This document shows, piece by piece, positions 21,743 through 32,176 of a stretch of DNA of 64,000 bases (position 1 is the stretch's first letter; every line of letters starts with the position of its first letter). The translations under genes and the position numbers were made by a program. The notes under the pieces are model-generated. The model was not told the DNA's origin. It saw only the letters and a list, made by a program, of their open reading frames with translations, and made no database searches. Location of the stretch: positions 93,675 to 157,674 of the forward strand of contig JAOTON010001585.1 in the NCBI GenBank assembly GCA_034440635.1. The letters are read 5' to 3'. Source of the DNA: Lepas anatifera. Lineage: Eukaryota > Arthropoda > Thecostraca > Lepadidae.

Positions 21743-24700
21743 TCAATTCTCAGCCTCCAGAACAAGCACCAGCTTAGACAGTGGCCGCTTTATCACCGAA
21801 GAAGCAGTTCTGACTACTGCAGACCTGACATAACCCTTCCTGTCGGTATAAATCTCTGTGACACGAGCCAACGGCCAATTACAGCGAGCTGTATTCATGT
21901 CAACAACAAGGACTACGTCGTTAACAGCTAAATTCCTCTCTACTTTATTCCACTTGTGCCTTATTTGCAACAAGGGCAGATACTCTCTGAGCCACCGCCG
22001 CCAAAATACATCGGCCAAATACTGTACTTGCCTCCATCTGCGCCCAGCGTAACCATCCTTCTTAGAAAACACGCTGTCCGGTGCTGGGCCGCCTCGCAGC
22101 AGCAATAAGTCGTTTGGAGTGAGTGGGTGCAGGTCCGTTGGGTCACTGGATACCGTGGTCAGTGGAGTGGAGTTCAGAATCGCTTCCACTTCACAGAAAA
22201 GTGTGGAAAGCGATTCGTGTGTCAGTGTCTGCTCTCTCATAAGCGCATTAAGCACCTTCCTTATACTACGAATTTGTCTCTCCCACACTCCCCCATGAGA
22301 AGACGCCCCTGGTGGGTTAAATACCCACGTGATCCCATGCTTTAAGAGAGAGTCGTGTATTCTATCTTGTTGCAGCGCTTTTAGTCCCTCACGGAGCTCC
22401 CTCTCAGCGGCCACAAAATTTGACCCATTGTCTGATCGGATATACTTCACCTGACCTCTACGAGCCCGAAAACGACGCAGTGCGTTGATAAATGAACTAG
22501 TGTCTAAGCTCTCGCATATCTCAATATGCACGGCGCGAGTTACCAAACAACTGAATAGTACCCCATACCTTTTCAGCTGTTTTCTGCCTAGTTTTACGTA
22601 GAAGGGACCGAACATGTCCGTACCTACGTGACTGAAAACCCCAGTGTGGGCGATTGTCCTCTCAGGTGGCAAATCTGCCATTATCTGCGTGACGACTGGG
22701 GCCTGCCGCTTCCTACAGTGAACACACTTCGAAAGAACTCGGCGAACGGCTGCGTTTCCATCTATCACCCAATACTTGCAGCGCATAGCTGCGAGCACGT
22801 GCTCTCTGCCTGAGTGACCTCTCCGCTCATGAATATCTCGGATAATTAAATCCGTGACGTGACCTCTTTTGGGCAAAATCAGCTGATGTTTGGACGCGTC
22901 TGGGATTTGAGCGTTTTCTAGGCGGCCACCAACCCTGAGAACCCCTTCTACCAGACAAGGGTTGAGGCGATAGATAGGACTGGACCTTTTGGCTGAGCTT
23001 AGCTCCAGTTCCTCAGAAAATGACACCCGCTGTACATACTTAATTATTGATGTTTCTGCTCTGTTCAGCTCATCTAGGTTCAGGCGCGTGGCAATGTGTT
23101 TCTCGATTGGCTCCCTAAGCGCAGTTCCCCTTTTCTGGGCTACTTTAGCGAACAGAAATTCCTTGAAACGCAGCATCCAGGCCACCCTTCGCTTCAGCTT
23201 GTGCCAATCCGAAGCACTATGAATGAAGCGAATAGTGTGGTCCTCCTCGGTAGTTACAGCATTAACATGACCCTTCTTTATTTCCAACGGTTCGTCGTCG
23301 GTACTGGACGGGCTAATGTCTGGTTGTTCAGGCCACTGAGTCTCCGGCCGCGCCAAAAAGGCCGGCCCTGAAGTCCAAAACGAATCGAGCAGAGCACCTG
23401 CAGAGAGCCCACGTGAAAGGGCGTCTGCTGGGTTTAGCGCAGAGGGGACGTATCTCCACTGCTCTGGAACAGAGCCATCGTGAATGACGGCTAGTCTGTT
23501 GGCGACAAATGTCTGAAATCGCGACGTTCTGTTGTGGATATACCTCATTGTCGACACACTGTCTGTCCAGAAGTGTACCTTTTCTATAGGCAATTCCAGC
23601 TCGGACAGAATCTGCGTGCTCAGCTGTACCGCCAGTGCGGCAGCGGAGAGCTCTAAACGTGGAATGGAGCACGTTTTCAATGGGGCTACTCTGGCTTTAC
23701 TCATTAACAGTGACGTAGTAACTGTCCCTAATTCGTCCACCGCTCTAATGTATCCAACTGAGCCATAGCCAGACTCACTGGCATCAGAAAACATGTGCAT
23801 TTGACAGCTGACCTGACCTTGTATGGGAGTGAGACTTCGAGGCACACGAAATGCAGACAGCTCCTCCAGCTGCTGGCACCACTGATTCCACCTTTTTAAG
23901 TGGGTGTCTGGAATCCCATCGTCCCAGCCAAGCCCAAGTCTGCACAAATCCTGCAAGATAATTTTCGCTGGCAAAATGAACGGGGACCCGAGACCGAGTG
24001 GGTCGTACACTGAGCTTGCGGTGCCTAATATGCCTCTCCTGGTGGACGGACCCCTCTGGACATTAATACGGAACGAAAGCGTGTCTCTCAACACATCCCA
24101 CTGAACACCAAGCGCCCTCTGGGAAGAAAGTTTGTCTCCTGTCAGATCGATTTCATTAGAGAATGCGCGATCGGATTCCGGAAAACCATCCATCACGACT
24201 GGGCTGTTGCTCACAAACCCAGTCAGCCTGAAGCCCCCTTTTGCACAGCATTCTCTGACCCCTTGTGCAACTTCACGCACCTCCTCTGCTGTTGAACCGG
24301 AATGCAGATAGTCATCTACATAAAATGACCGCTCAATTCTGCGTTTTACATCTGGATCAAACATGTGACCAAAGTCCTGTGCAGACCTACGCAGAGCAAA
24401 ATTTGCACAAGAGGGAGAGCTGACAGCCCCGAATAAGTGCACGTTCACGTGGTACTCCTGCAAGTCTTTGGTGACGTCTCCGTCAGGCCACCACATGAAG
24501 CGGAGCAGATCTCTCTGCCGACGTGGAACTGTGACCTGGTAGAACATTTTCTCAATGTCCGCCATGACCGCAATCGGCCGTTCCCGAAACCTGAGCAAAA
24601 CTCCCAGCAGTGAGCTGGTCAGGTTGGGCCCCTGCAATAGCCGGTCATTCAGAGAAACGCCCCGATAACTAGCAGAACAATCATACACCACTCTCATCTT

Positions 24701-27445
24701 ATCGGGTTTCATGGGGTGATAAATCCCATGGTGTGGAATGTACCAGATTCCAGCAGAGTCCAGGTCCTCCCCTTTTACCATTTCTGCGTGATTCCGCTCG
24801 ATTAGATTGTTCACAAATTTTTTGTAGTCACTCAGGTACTTGTCATTCCTGCTCATTTTCCTCTTTAGGTTTTCTGCCCTACGGATGGCCTGTTGCCTGT
24901 TGTTGGGAAATGGGTCGTCACTCTTGAGTGGCAAAGGGATCTCGTAGCGCCCATCCCTGAAACATGTCCCGTTTTCTACCATCTTTAGCCACGTGCGGTC
25001 ATCCACCGATAAACCAAGTTCTGTAGCACTGCTATCGTGTCCAAAGTCCTGATTGTACAGTGCGACAAACTTCTCATGAATATCCAAGTCCATGTTCTCC
25101 TTAACGTGAACCCTGTTCACTCTGGCTGTGTGATTCGTGGCAAAGTTTAGTCCCCTGGGTCCATATATAACCCAGCCCAACTGAGACCGGAATGCAAAGG
25201 GCGCCCCCTCCTCCCCTTTCTTAATCTCGAGAGGGCACAATGCCTCTGGGCAGTTAGCGCCAATCATGAGGCCGACCTCAGCCTTAACCTCAGGGAAATG
25301 TATTCCCTCCAAGTGTGCCCATCGATGGACATCAGACGGCGTCGCGATGTCCTCCCGTTTCACAGGGATCCTATCCAGCGTGTAAGTAGGGGGCAGATGG
25401 ATAACAGACTTTCCCCCAAGATCCGATATATGCAGCCCATTTACGACCCTGCTTCTAACCAGTTTATCCTCCGAAGCTGCTGTAGTCATCTTAAGTTCTG
25501 TGGTTTGTCCCCCCACACCAAGACTGTCAAGTAATGATTCGGTACAAAATGTGGCACTCGAACCCATATCCAAGAAGGCATGGGTTACGATTGCTCGTGA
25601 CCCGTCTGGGGAGCTTACCCTCACCGGGATAACCGCCATCATGGGACCCGAATCGGTGCCCAAGCCTGCCAACACCTCCGTACCCCCCACATCTACCCTG
25701 CCGTTTCTGACTGGCGTGGGCTGGCCCGTGCCGCCAGCAGTGGCGGCGCCAGCTGACCTAAAATCTGTCGGCGTCGCATCCCTATGCATGACAGTTGGGT
25801 GAAGGCGCCCACATACGCCACACGTCAGTTTTCTGCGACATGAATTGAAGCGATGGCCTTTGCGCAGACATCCAAAGCAAAGCTCCTTTTCCCACACCAC
25901 TTTTTTCCTGTCCTCCCAAGAAAGTGCTTTCATCGCATCACACTGATCAGTAAAGTGTTGCTCCGTGCAGTACTCGCACGTAGGCACCCGGTACCGCCCG
26001 CTGGGCTGCACAGTCGTGGCCGACACTGTGTGAGACTGTCTTTTCCCTCGGTCCATTTTTTGTTTGCCAAAGGTAGGGTCTGTTATTTTCCTAACCTCTC
26101 GATCTACAAATGAGACTATGTCCTCAAATGAGACCTTTCTATGCAGCTCCTCCTGAATGTGGATAACTTTACTGCGCCACGAATCCTGACAGTGAAAGGG
26201 AAGTTTTTCCACGATTTTCCGCATGGTTCGAGGGTGGTCAGTTTCCCTCGCGCCCGCCGGTATGTCCTGCATTACATTGAGGCATGACGTGAGAGCAATG
26301 GAAAATTTATCGAGACCTTCCACATCCCCCGGCTTAACCTGTGGCCAGTCAGTCAGCATGTCAACGAAGGCGCCCGAAATAGAGTCAGCATCTCCATAAC
26401 GTCGCTCCAGCAAGCGCCTGGCCTCTAAATATCCAGCGCCCAGGGGCATGTGCATGCATCCCTTAATAATGTCCTTTGGTTTTCCAGTAGTATACTGCTC
26501 GAGGTAGTACAACCTCTCCTCATCGTCATCAGTTTTACTGGCTATTCTGCTATCAAATGCTCTGATGAATGAGCGGTAGTGGGTCACGTCACCATGGAAA
26601 ACTGGAATATCCGGCTTCGGCAAGAGACTTTTCTGGAGCTGAGTCAGAATAACTTGGGAGCAGTCCCCGCCCTGCTGCCGAGTCCGATCTGAATTTGGGG
26701 AATCTGAACCCCCGGTGGCGCCGCACTGGCTACCACTGCCTTCCCCAGCCCCAGTGACAGGCTCAGACAAGGCCAGAGCCCCCACATTGTGATCGATCGC
26801 TTCTGTTCTCTTAGGCCTGGTTGGCTGGATTAAAGTTCCCTGGTCATGCGACTCATTTACACCCTTAGAAACCATAGATGTAAAGTTTGCCCCTGGCTCC
26901 GCAAACCCTGGGTCCTCGCAACCCAACAAGGCCCTTTCCCGAGCCTCCGCCTCTGCCAGCTCCGCCTTAATGTCAAATTCTTCCTTGCGCATTTTCATCT
27001 CAACTTCATCAAGTTCTATTTTCCGTTTCATCTGAACTTCATCAAGTTCCAGTTTCCGTTTCATCTGAACTTCATCAAGTTCCAGTTTCCGTTTCTCTTT
27101 CAAGAAAGAAGCTCTAGCCAACAATCCTGCCTTCCTAGCTGACTCAGCAGCACGCAAAGACTTTACAGAAGCCTGAGAGGCAGAGCTTCGGGCGGATACC
27201 ACAGATCCGGGCCTTGTGGGCTGACTACAAACATCAGAAGCTTCCGCTGCGCCGTCCTGGCTCATTACACCCTCGTTATCCATACCCAATTTCCCCGCTA
27301 CAAATGATTCTATGTCTACTCCCTCCTTTTCCAACAGTGATTCCAAACGAGCAACCAAATTAGCCTTGGAACCCTTAGTCTCGGCACCTCTTTCCCTTAA
27401 CTCTGCCTTCAGTTGTGAAACCTTCAGGCTTTCCAAAGTGTCCAT
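21743..27445 (-). CDS. BEL/Pao gag-pol polyprotein, 1900 aa, intact
   Basis: One uninterrupted frame. Residues about 5-40 form a SAP-like DNA-binding motif (LKVSQLKAELRERGAETKGS). A charged coiled coil follows at 115-180 with a three-fold 11-residue repeat (KRKLELDEVQM). The DUF1759-type gag is at 270-450. Zinc knuckles CX2CX4HX4C lie at 490-502 and 523-536, with a third Cys/His cluster at 542-554. The aspartic protease is near 620 (AFLDMGSS, with Met in place of the usual Ser/Thr/Pro). The reverse transcriptase is at 890-1080 with YVDD at 1042. RNase H acids lie at FSDAS, PRLEL and FWTDS (1220-1295). The integrase has an HHCC finger (H1539, H1544, C1574, C1577) and D1609/D1672/E1722. A DUF5641-type tail closes it. 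There is no env. The protein looks complete, so the element may be able to move. Confidence 0.97.
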   Translation of the reverse strand: MDTLESLKVSQLKAELRERGAETKGSKANLVARLESLLEKEGVDIESFVAGKLGMDNEGVMSQDGAAEASDVCSQPTRPGSVVSARSSASQASVKSLRAAESARKAGLLARASFLKEKRKLELDEVQMKRKLELDEVQMKRKIELDEVEMKMRKEEFDIKAELAEAEARERALLGCEDPGFAEPGANFTSMVSKGVNESHDQGTLIQPTRPKRTEAIDHNVGALALSEPVTGAGEGSGSQCGATGGSDSPNSDRTRQQGGDCSQVILTQLQKSLLPKPDIPVFHGDVTHYRSFIRAFDSRIASKTDDDEERLYYLEQYTTGKPKDIIKGCMHMPLGAGYLEARRLLERRYGDADSISGAFVDMLTDWPQVKPGDVEGLDKFSIALTSCLNVMQDIPAGARETDHPRTMRKIVEKLPFHCQDSWRSKVIHIQEELHRKVSFEDIVSFVDREVRKITDPTFGKQKMDRGKRQSHTVSATTVQPSGRYRVPTCEYCTEQHFTDQCDAMKALSWEDRKKVVWEKELCFGCLRKGHRFNSCRRKLTCGVCGRLHPTVMHRDATPTDFRSAGAATAGGTGQPTPVRNGRVDVGGTEVLAGLGTDSGPMMAVIPVRVSSPDGSRAIVTHAFLDMGSSATFCTESLLDSLGVGGQTTELKMTTAASEDKLVRSRVVNGLHISDLGGKSVIHLPPTYTLDRIPVKREDIATPSDVHRWAHLEGIHFPEVKAEVGLMIGANCPEALCPLEIKKGEEGAPFAFRSQLGWVIYGPRGLNFATNHTARVNRVHVKENMDLDIHEKFVALYNQDFGHDSSATELGLSVDDRTWLKMVENGTCFRDGRYEIPLPLKSDDPFPNNRQQAIRRAENLKRKMSRNDKYLSDYKKFVNNLIERNHAEMVKGEDLDSAGIWYIPHHGIYHPMKPDKMRVVYDCSASYRGVSLNDRLLQGPNLTSSLLGVLLRFRERPIAVMADIEKMFYQVTVPRRQRDLLRFMWWPDGDVTKDLQEYHVNVHLFGAVSSPSCANFALRRSAQDFGHMFDPDVKRRIERSFYVDDYLHSGSTAEEVREVAQGVRECCAKGGFRLTGFVSNSPVVMDGFPESDRAFSNEIDLTGDKLSSQRALGVQWDVLRDTLSFRINVQRGPSTRRGILGTASSVYDPLGLGSPFILPAKIILQDLCRLGLGWDDGIPDTHLKRWNQWCQQLEELSAFRVPRSLTPIQGQVSCQMHMFSDASESGYGSVGYIRAVDELGTVTTSLLMSKARVAPLKTCSIPRLELSAAALAVQLSTQILSELELPIEKVHFWTDSVSTMRYIHNRTSRFQTFVANRLAVIHDGSVPEQWRYVPSALNPADALSRGLSAGALLDSFWTSGPAFLARPETQWPEQPDISPSSTDDEPLEIKKGHVNAVTTEEDHTIRFIHSASDWHKLKRRVAWMLRFKEFLFAKVAQKRGTALREPIEKHIATRLNLDELNRAETSIIKYVQRVSFSEELELSSAKRSSPIYRLNPCLVEGVLRVGGRLENAQIPDASKHQLILPKRGHVTDLIIRDIHERRGHSGREHVLAAMRCKYWVIDGNAAVRRVLSKCVHCRKRQAPVVTQIMADLPPERTIAHTGVFSHVGTDMFGPFYVKLGRKQLKRYGVLFSCLVTRAVHIEICESLDTSSFINALRRFRARRGQVKYIRSDNGSNFVAAERELREGLKALQQDRIHDSLLKHGITWVFNPPGASSHGGVWERQIRSIRKVLNALMREQTLTHESLSTLFCEVEAILNSTPLTTVSSDPTDLHPLTPNDLLLLRGGPAPDSVFSKKDGYAGRRWRQVQYLADVFWRRWLREYLPLLQIRHKWNKVERNLAVNDVVLVVDMNTARCNWPLARVTEIYTDRKGYVRSAVVRTASSVIKRPLSKLVLVLEAEN

Positions 27446-28596
27446 GTTACTTTAATTGCGATATCAAAACTGGTTAACTAACTGGTGCTACCGAGCAGGA
27501 CAAAATATGCAAACTAAATGCAAATAGTGTGCTTCAAATCCAAATAATCTCAAAGCAATACGACTTGGAACAATGGGCGAGGAGGGACCCAGAAAGTGAG
27601 CCAATTAATTCAGATCCAATGAAACTTGCAGTGAGGTGACAGCAGAAAAATAGCCAAAGAAGTCACGAATCACAATTTGGGGTGGAACAATACTGAAATA
27701 ATTCAACTCCACCAGGACAGGAATCAAAACAAATTCCAACCGACGAGAAATGACTGACACCGCCTATGACCAATGGCCGACTATGTCAATGCCAAACGAT
27801 ACCCTCCGGGCCAGACAGTCGACCGAAGCAAGAATGAAGCCAACGACGGAAGCTGAGTCACGCTCAGGTGCTCAGTAGAATAGTTACCTGAATTGCATGA
27901 GCACGGAACTTACCAAGCCTTTACGCCAAATATCCGACGCTATCGGGCCCAATGCACATCTGGCTTACTTACCATTTAGCAGAATCATATCAGCATCCAT
28001 GCCAATGTTAGTTATCTTATCCTGCCACAAGAACTAAGCCCAATACCTACACTAGAATGTAAACCAGATCATTCCAGCCATAGGAGAACCCAGCCCCAGG
28101 GCTCCCAGAAACAACCAGAAATGCTAAGGCAATTAAACCAAATAATGTATGCTTAATCTAGTCAACAAGTTACCCCAAAAGACCAACAAGGCGTGCTCTG
28201 GATCCAAGGATATATACCCGGTAACGGAAAGCAGGAGACATTCTATGGTTTGACGTACATACATCTACAAACACCCACAGTAATGCATCACGTCAGTAAC
28301 ACCATCCCGACAAGTTCAACTCCAATGGAAGCACTCACAAGGACCGCCCGTGTACTTGTGATCACGGTTGTCTTGATTCGGCAGAACTGCTGCAGAACTC
28401 CACTTAGTGTGCAGAACGTCCCATCAAACTGCGAACCTTTACTGCTGTGGCCCACCAGACGGCCAATGCACCGCAAACACCACTGCGCACGCACATACCG
28501 TTGTAGCATGCGCCGCTCCTCACTGGCTCCGCTGTCCCAGCTGTTGCAGAGGAGCCGATTGTCTCCGATCACCTCCGATGAAAGGCGTGTTGTAAC
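27446..28596 (-). other. 5' leader of the BEL/Pao element
   Basis: About 1.15 kb between the 5' LTR and the gag-pol ATG. It should contain the primer binding site and packaging region. The plus-strand frame at 28193-28699 and the minus-strand frame at 28288-28653 cross into the LTR and have no motifs; I treat them as chance. Confidence 0.65.
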
Positions 28597-29856
28597 TGTA
28601 GCCGCCTCGGCCGCCGAAAACAGTTGGAACTGCCACGTTGGGTGTATTAACACCGTGGTGTCGTTACTGACAAGAGAGCAAGTGCGTCAGACAAGGTAGC
28701 AGAGAATTGGACGGACAAGAAATTCGGTTTTTACCAAAAACACTTCCTCTGCCACATTAGCATTACCAATCCAGCTTATCCAGAAGCAATAGACTTGTCC
28801 AGCGCCAAAAAACCAAGCCAGTCACTAAAACGCCACAAGCCTAGCACAACTTGACATCACAATAACAGACGGATCCGAAATTACAATAGATTGGGGCTAC
28901 AATACTGGCTGCAAAAATGAAAGAATATGAGATGTTTCCATACCAACACGTTGCGCCTCTGCGGCCTGGCGACTTCGATAGGGTAGATCCGTACAGTCCG
29001 TGGCAGCGCTACCAGCGCCCACCCCCAGGAGCGGCACGACGCTTCGGCCTCGAAATATCGACGGCCTCGACCTATGATGCATAATGTACTAATATTACGA
29101 GAAGGCCTACAGAAAGGTGTATGAATTTACGTAGCAAACCAAATCAATTCCAACATTAAATCGGCCCAAAAGTAATATTCATAGACACATGAGAATGGAG
29201 CTAATCCTTGCAAATACTGTAATAAGTCGCAACTCAGATGCTCCAACTCACCAGGGTTGATAGTCCAACAAGTCCAACAGCGAACATTCCACCAATCAAT
29301 CCGGCACCAGAATGACCCGCGCCCCCGAGACTGTGCCGGGGTCGGCCCGGCCCACCGGCTCGCCAAATTTAGTGCAACGCCAAATTTAAATCACACGTCA
29401 GCCCAACAAAACGCAACATATAATGATCTTCATGCCACTCAGACCTTCAAATGTAACGCAGTAGTTTGTACCGATGCGATCTATATCCGTACATTTCCGA
29501 ATAAACGCCACAGATCTCAAATTTCACACATTTCGCTATATCACGCCAAACCAGGTTAAGTCACGTGATCAGTGACCTCAGTGTCGCTGCCATCTATCGG
29601 GAAACATAGCAACCCGCTCAACACAGAAGACCGACCCTCTCCAAGGAATTATTAACCAAATCCAGGTCGTGTGGGCTAAGGTCAATGGCCATAAGCAGCC
29701 ATGGGCGAAGGAAGGATCTGGAGAAGGGAGAAAACACGTCTCAATTTAGCAACCGAATTCCTCCAATATTAGCTTACCCTAGAACAGTAGACCCCCACAC
29801 CGACAAAATTAAGCCCCGTTAAAGTAAGCTCAGAAGTTTATGCCGCGGCGCCAACA
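28597..29856 (-). repeat. 5' LTR of the BEL/Pao element
   Basis: The LTR is 1260 bp, starting TGTTGGCGCC and ending GCTACA on the minus strand. It should hold the promoter and the R region. Open frames of 60-100 codons inside it are duplicated in the other LTR and are not genes. GAACT at 29857-29861 is the target duplication. Confidence 0.96.
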
Positions 29857-29861
29857 GAACT

Positions 29862-30319
29862 GAATGCCATAGAATCAATTTTTAAGATCTTGAACCTTGG
29901 GGGCAGCCCTCTGTCCCCTGTTCCTTAGCCTAGAACATTGCGGGTACCTGGGCTCCCGCATCCTAGGGGAACAACACTTCAAGGGGCGCCGAAAATATGT
30001 CAGGGGGCACTGAGTATGTACAGATCCAGGTTTAGCAAGCATAGGAGAATAGTGGGATAGAGCGGGGCGCCATTCGGATCAAGGTGAGCAATTTCTGAAC
30101 TGTGATCTATTATAAGAAGCAAGAGACGCAGAAATCTGCACTATTATGAAAAGTCACCATTAGTGCCATGCAAGGCAGATTATCGGCCTTCACAAGACCA
30201 TGGCGGCCGGAAGCGGGAGGTGGGAGGTTGCGTTTCAGGAGCTGCCAGCTGGTGGTTTCATATTGTGCAGAGCATAGGGAAATCCAGAAGGCAAGAGGAG
30301 GCATCGGCACACCCTGAAA
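29862..30319. other. Non-coding stretch right of the BEL element
   Basis: Sequence that was contiguous with 19992 before the BEL insertion. No gene recognised. GGGGGCACTGAGTATG and similar words near 29990-30020 suggest decayed MITE material. Confidence 0.35.
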
Positions 30320-30500
30320 TGGTCATGGCTCACCCTTAATTGATTGTGCCCACCTGAAATGTCGTTTGCCCCCCCCTCGTACGTGGATCAAAGCCCCCGT
30401 GATAACATTTGGCGCCCACAGCTGATTGGTTCTGCCGTCCAAAAGTGGCGTCCCTGGTCTGGATGGCGCCTCCAACCATGTCAGTGGGGGGAAACTGTGG
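30320..30500. mobile_element. Diverged hAT-like MITE remnant (GCGCCCCCTGAAATG family)
   Basis: The blocks GCCCACCTGAAATGTCGTTTGCC, TTTGGCGCCCACAGCTGATTGG and CCTGGTCTGGATGGCGCC follow the interior of the 16135-16402 MITE in order. Both ends are eroded and no target duplication is visible. Confidence 0.5.
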
Positions 30501-30561
30501 CGATAGTTCCCCAAAAATAGTTAAGTTGCTAATAATGAGAACAATGGTACAGTATGAAAAA

Positions 30562-30690
30562 CAGGGATGCGGAGCCGGAGCCGGTCGGAGCCGACCATTC
30601 TGCCCGGAGCCGGAGCCGCCGAAACACTTTTGATCGGAGCCGGAGCCGAAGCCGGAGCCGTCAGAAAGGGTCCGGCTCCGGCTCCCAAAG
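30562..30690. mobile_element. GGAGCC-rich MITE-like repeat, left part
   Basis: Begins CAGGGATGCGGAGCCGG, then repeated GGAGCC hexamers, and fades out at TCCGGCTCCGGCTCCC. The related block at 32010-32176 keeps the mirror-image right end CGGCTCCGCATCCCTG. CAG...CTG ends suggest hAT type. The octamers ATGAAAAA (30554-30561) and ATGGAAAC (32177-32184) are similar, so one 1.6-kb element spanning both is also possible. Confidence 0.5.
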
Positions 30691-30926
30691 AGCTCTAAAA
30701 CTACCAAAAATCAAACGTGAAATGGTCACATTTTACCTCGTGAGATGTCGCATGGAAACACATTTATTTACCTGAAATATTACATTTTCTCAAAATGTTG
30801 TGTATATCGAGATTAGTGAAATGTTGCAACTGGGGTGTTCCGTAGACGGTCTCACTCTCGGGCAGGGGATGCGCTCCGGCCATTTAGCATGGACAGAAAT
30901 TGGCAACAAATGAAAACATTGGCTGA

Positions 30927-31069
30927 CACTGGCGGATCCATAGGAGGGGGGTGTGGCAAAAAGAAATTTGCCCCCAAACTGCCCATTTTTGGCGATTTTG
31001 CCGATTTTCTTCAAAAAACCAAATGTTTTTCACGATTTACCCCATACCGTCGGCATGCATCCGCCCCTG
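30927..31069. mobile_element. Short hAT-like MITE (CACTGGCGGATCCAT ends)
   Basis: 143 bp. The left end is CACTGGCGGATCCATAGG and the right end GCATCCGCCCCTG. The flanking octamers TTGGCTGA and TTGACAGA agree at six of eight. The interior (TTTGCCCCCAAACTGCC, TTCTTCAAAAAACCAAATG) is shared with 48067-48237. Sequence to about 31362 looks like further MITE debris with an imperfect GACAGACGCAGG / TCTGCGTCTGCCC end pair. Confidence 0.55.
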
Positions 31070-31369
31070 TTGACAGACGCAGGGAAAGGCCATTCCGGCC
31101 ATGCCCCCCCAAAGCCCTGGAAGGGAGGGCAGATTATCTTTTGGCCCCCAAGGCCGAATGATTTGTTTGAAAAAGGTGTTTACACTAGGTCTGTCGAGCA
31201 ATAAAATCTTTGCTCCCACTCCCCCCAGGAGAGCTATCGTGTACTCGGAGAAGTAGTTTATACTAGGTCTGTCGAGAACCGAAATCGCACGTCCCGCCCC
31301 CCCCCGAAATGGGGAGGACAGATTTTTGTTTGCCCCCAAAACTCGGTTCTGCGTCTGCCCTTGATTATG

Positions 31370-32009
31370 AAAGTGTATGGTTTTGGTCTCTTAAATTATT
31401 ATTACACGCACATGGTTGCAATAACGTCATCAGCGACGCCGTAGCAACGGCCGAGTAAATAGTGTTTTCATGTTTTGCGATGGAGTTACTGCTAACTGAT
31501 CTCAGGTCCAGACTAAGAGCAGACATATTGGAGGCAATGTTGCTGCTCCGCTCCAACCGCGATTGGGTGGTGTAGTGAGCGAACCAGCTGCTGGGCCCTG
31601 GGCACTGGGCAGTAGTAGGGTGGTTGGTTTCGATTTTTCTCGAAAAGGAATTAGGCCATCAGCCTATCTGATGTGTTTTTCGATGTTAAACACTGTTAGC
31701 TCATCGAAATTTTTCTTTGCGGGCCGTCTAAGCTTTACTTGATCGTTGTATCTTTAATTTTGTATGTGGGTTTGCGGGCATGTCTGGCCCATATTTCTGT
31801 TTGCCATAACAGTCAGTGCAGTTTGCCATACGAATACATTGCAGTGTAGGTTGGTCCAGTTTTGAGGTACACTGGTCTTTGGCATCTGGTGAAGAGCGTT
31901 CGTTCATCCAGTCGCCATTTTTTATTCGTACAAATACATAATCACTTTGTATCTGATGGACTTTCACGCCCTTGAGAACGTGTCGATCACATTCGGGATA
32001 TAGGTACAT
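31370..32009. other. Non-coding stretch between MITEs
   Basis: A 183-codon minus-strand frame (31728-32279) crosses this region and the GGAGCC repeat. Its first part simply translates the repeat. Its last ~85 codons look more protein-like (several Cys) but have no start, splice context or recognisable domain. Confidence 0.3.
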
Positions 32010-32176
32010 TGCCGGAGCCGGAGCCGGAGCCGGTCGGAGCCGACTATTTTGCCAGGGAGCCGGAGCCGTTAGGACACTTGAACCCAGAGCCGGGGCCAGA
32101 GCCGGAGCCGAAATCATAACCCCGGACCGGAGCCGGAGCCGGAGCCGTCCAAAATTTTCTCGGCTCCGCATCCCTG
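32010..32176. mobile_element. GGAGCC-rich MITE-like repeat, right part
   Basis: GGAGCC hexamers as at 30562, with the shared words GTCGGAGCCGACTATTTTGCC; the end is CGGCTCCGCATCCCTG, the reverse complement of the other block's start. Confidence 0.5.

Larger units (their letters stand above)
19998..29856 (-). mobile_element. Complete BEL/Pao LTR retrotransposon, 9.86 kb
   Basis: Two LTRs (28597-29856 as 5' LTR, 19998-21258 as 3' LTR) enclose a single gag-pol frame on the minus strand. In element orientation each LTR starts TGTTGGCGCC and ends GGCTACA. The 5-bp target duplication GAACT lies at 19993-19997 and 29857-29861, the length typical of BEL/Pao. The LTRs appear identical except for one base missing from the right copy (CACAACATT near 20926-20933 versus CACACATT), so the insertion is young. 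The polypurine tract adjoins the 3' LTR. I could not match the primer binding site to a tRNA; the bases after the 5' LTR are ACACGCCTTTCATCGG. Confidence 0.97.

Noticed and set aside
21509..21931. 140-codon plus-strand frame at the end of gag-pol
   Set aside because: Antisense to the C-terminus and 3' UTR of the BEL polyprotein.
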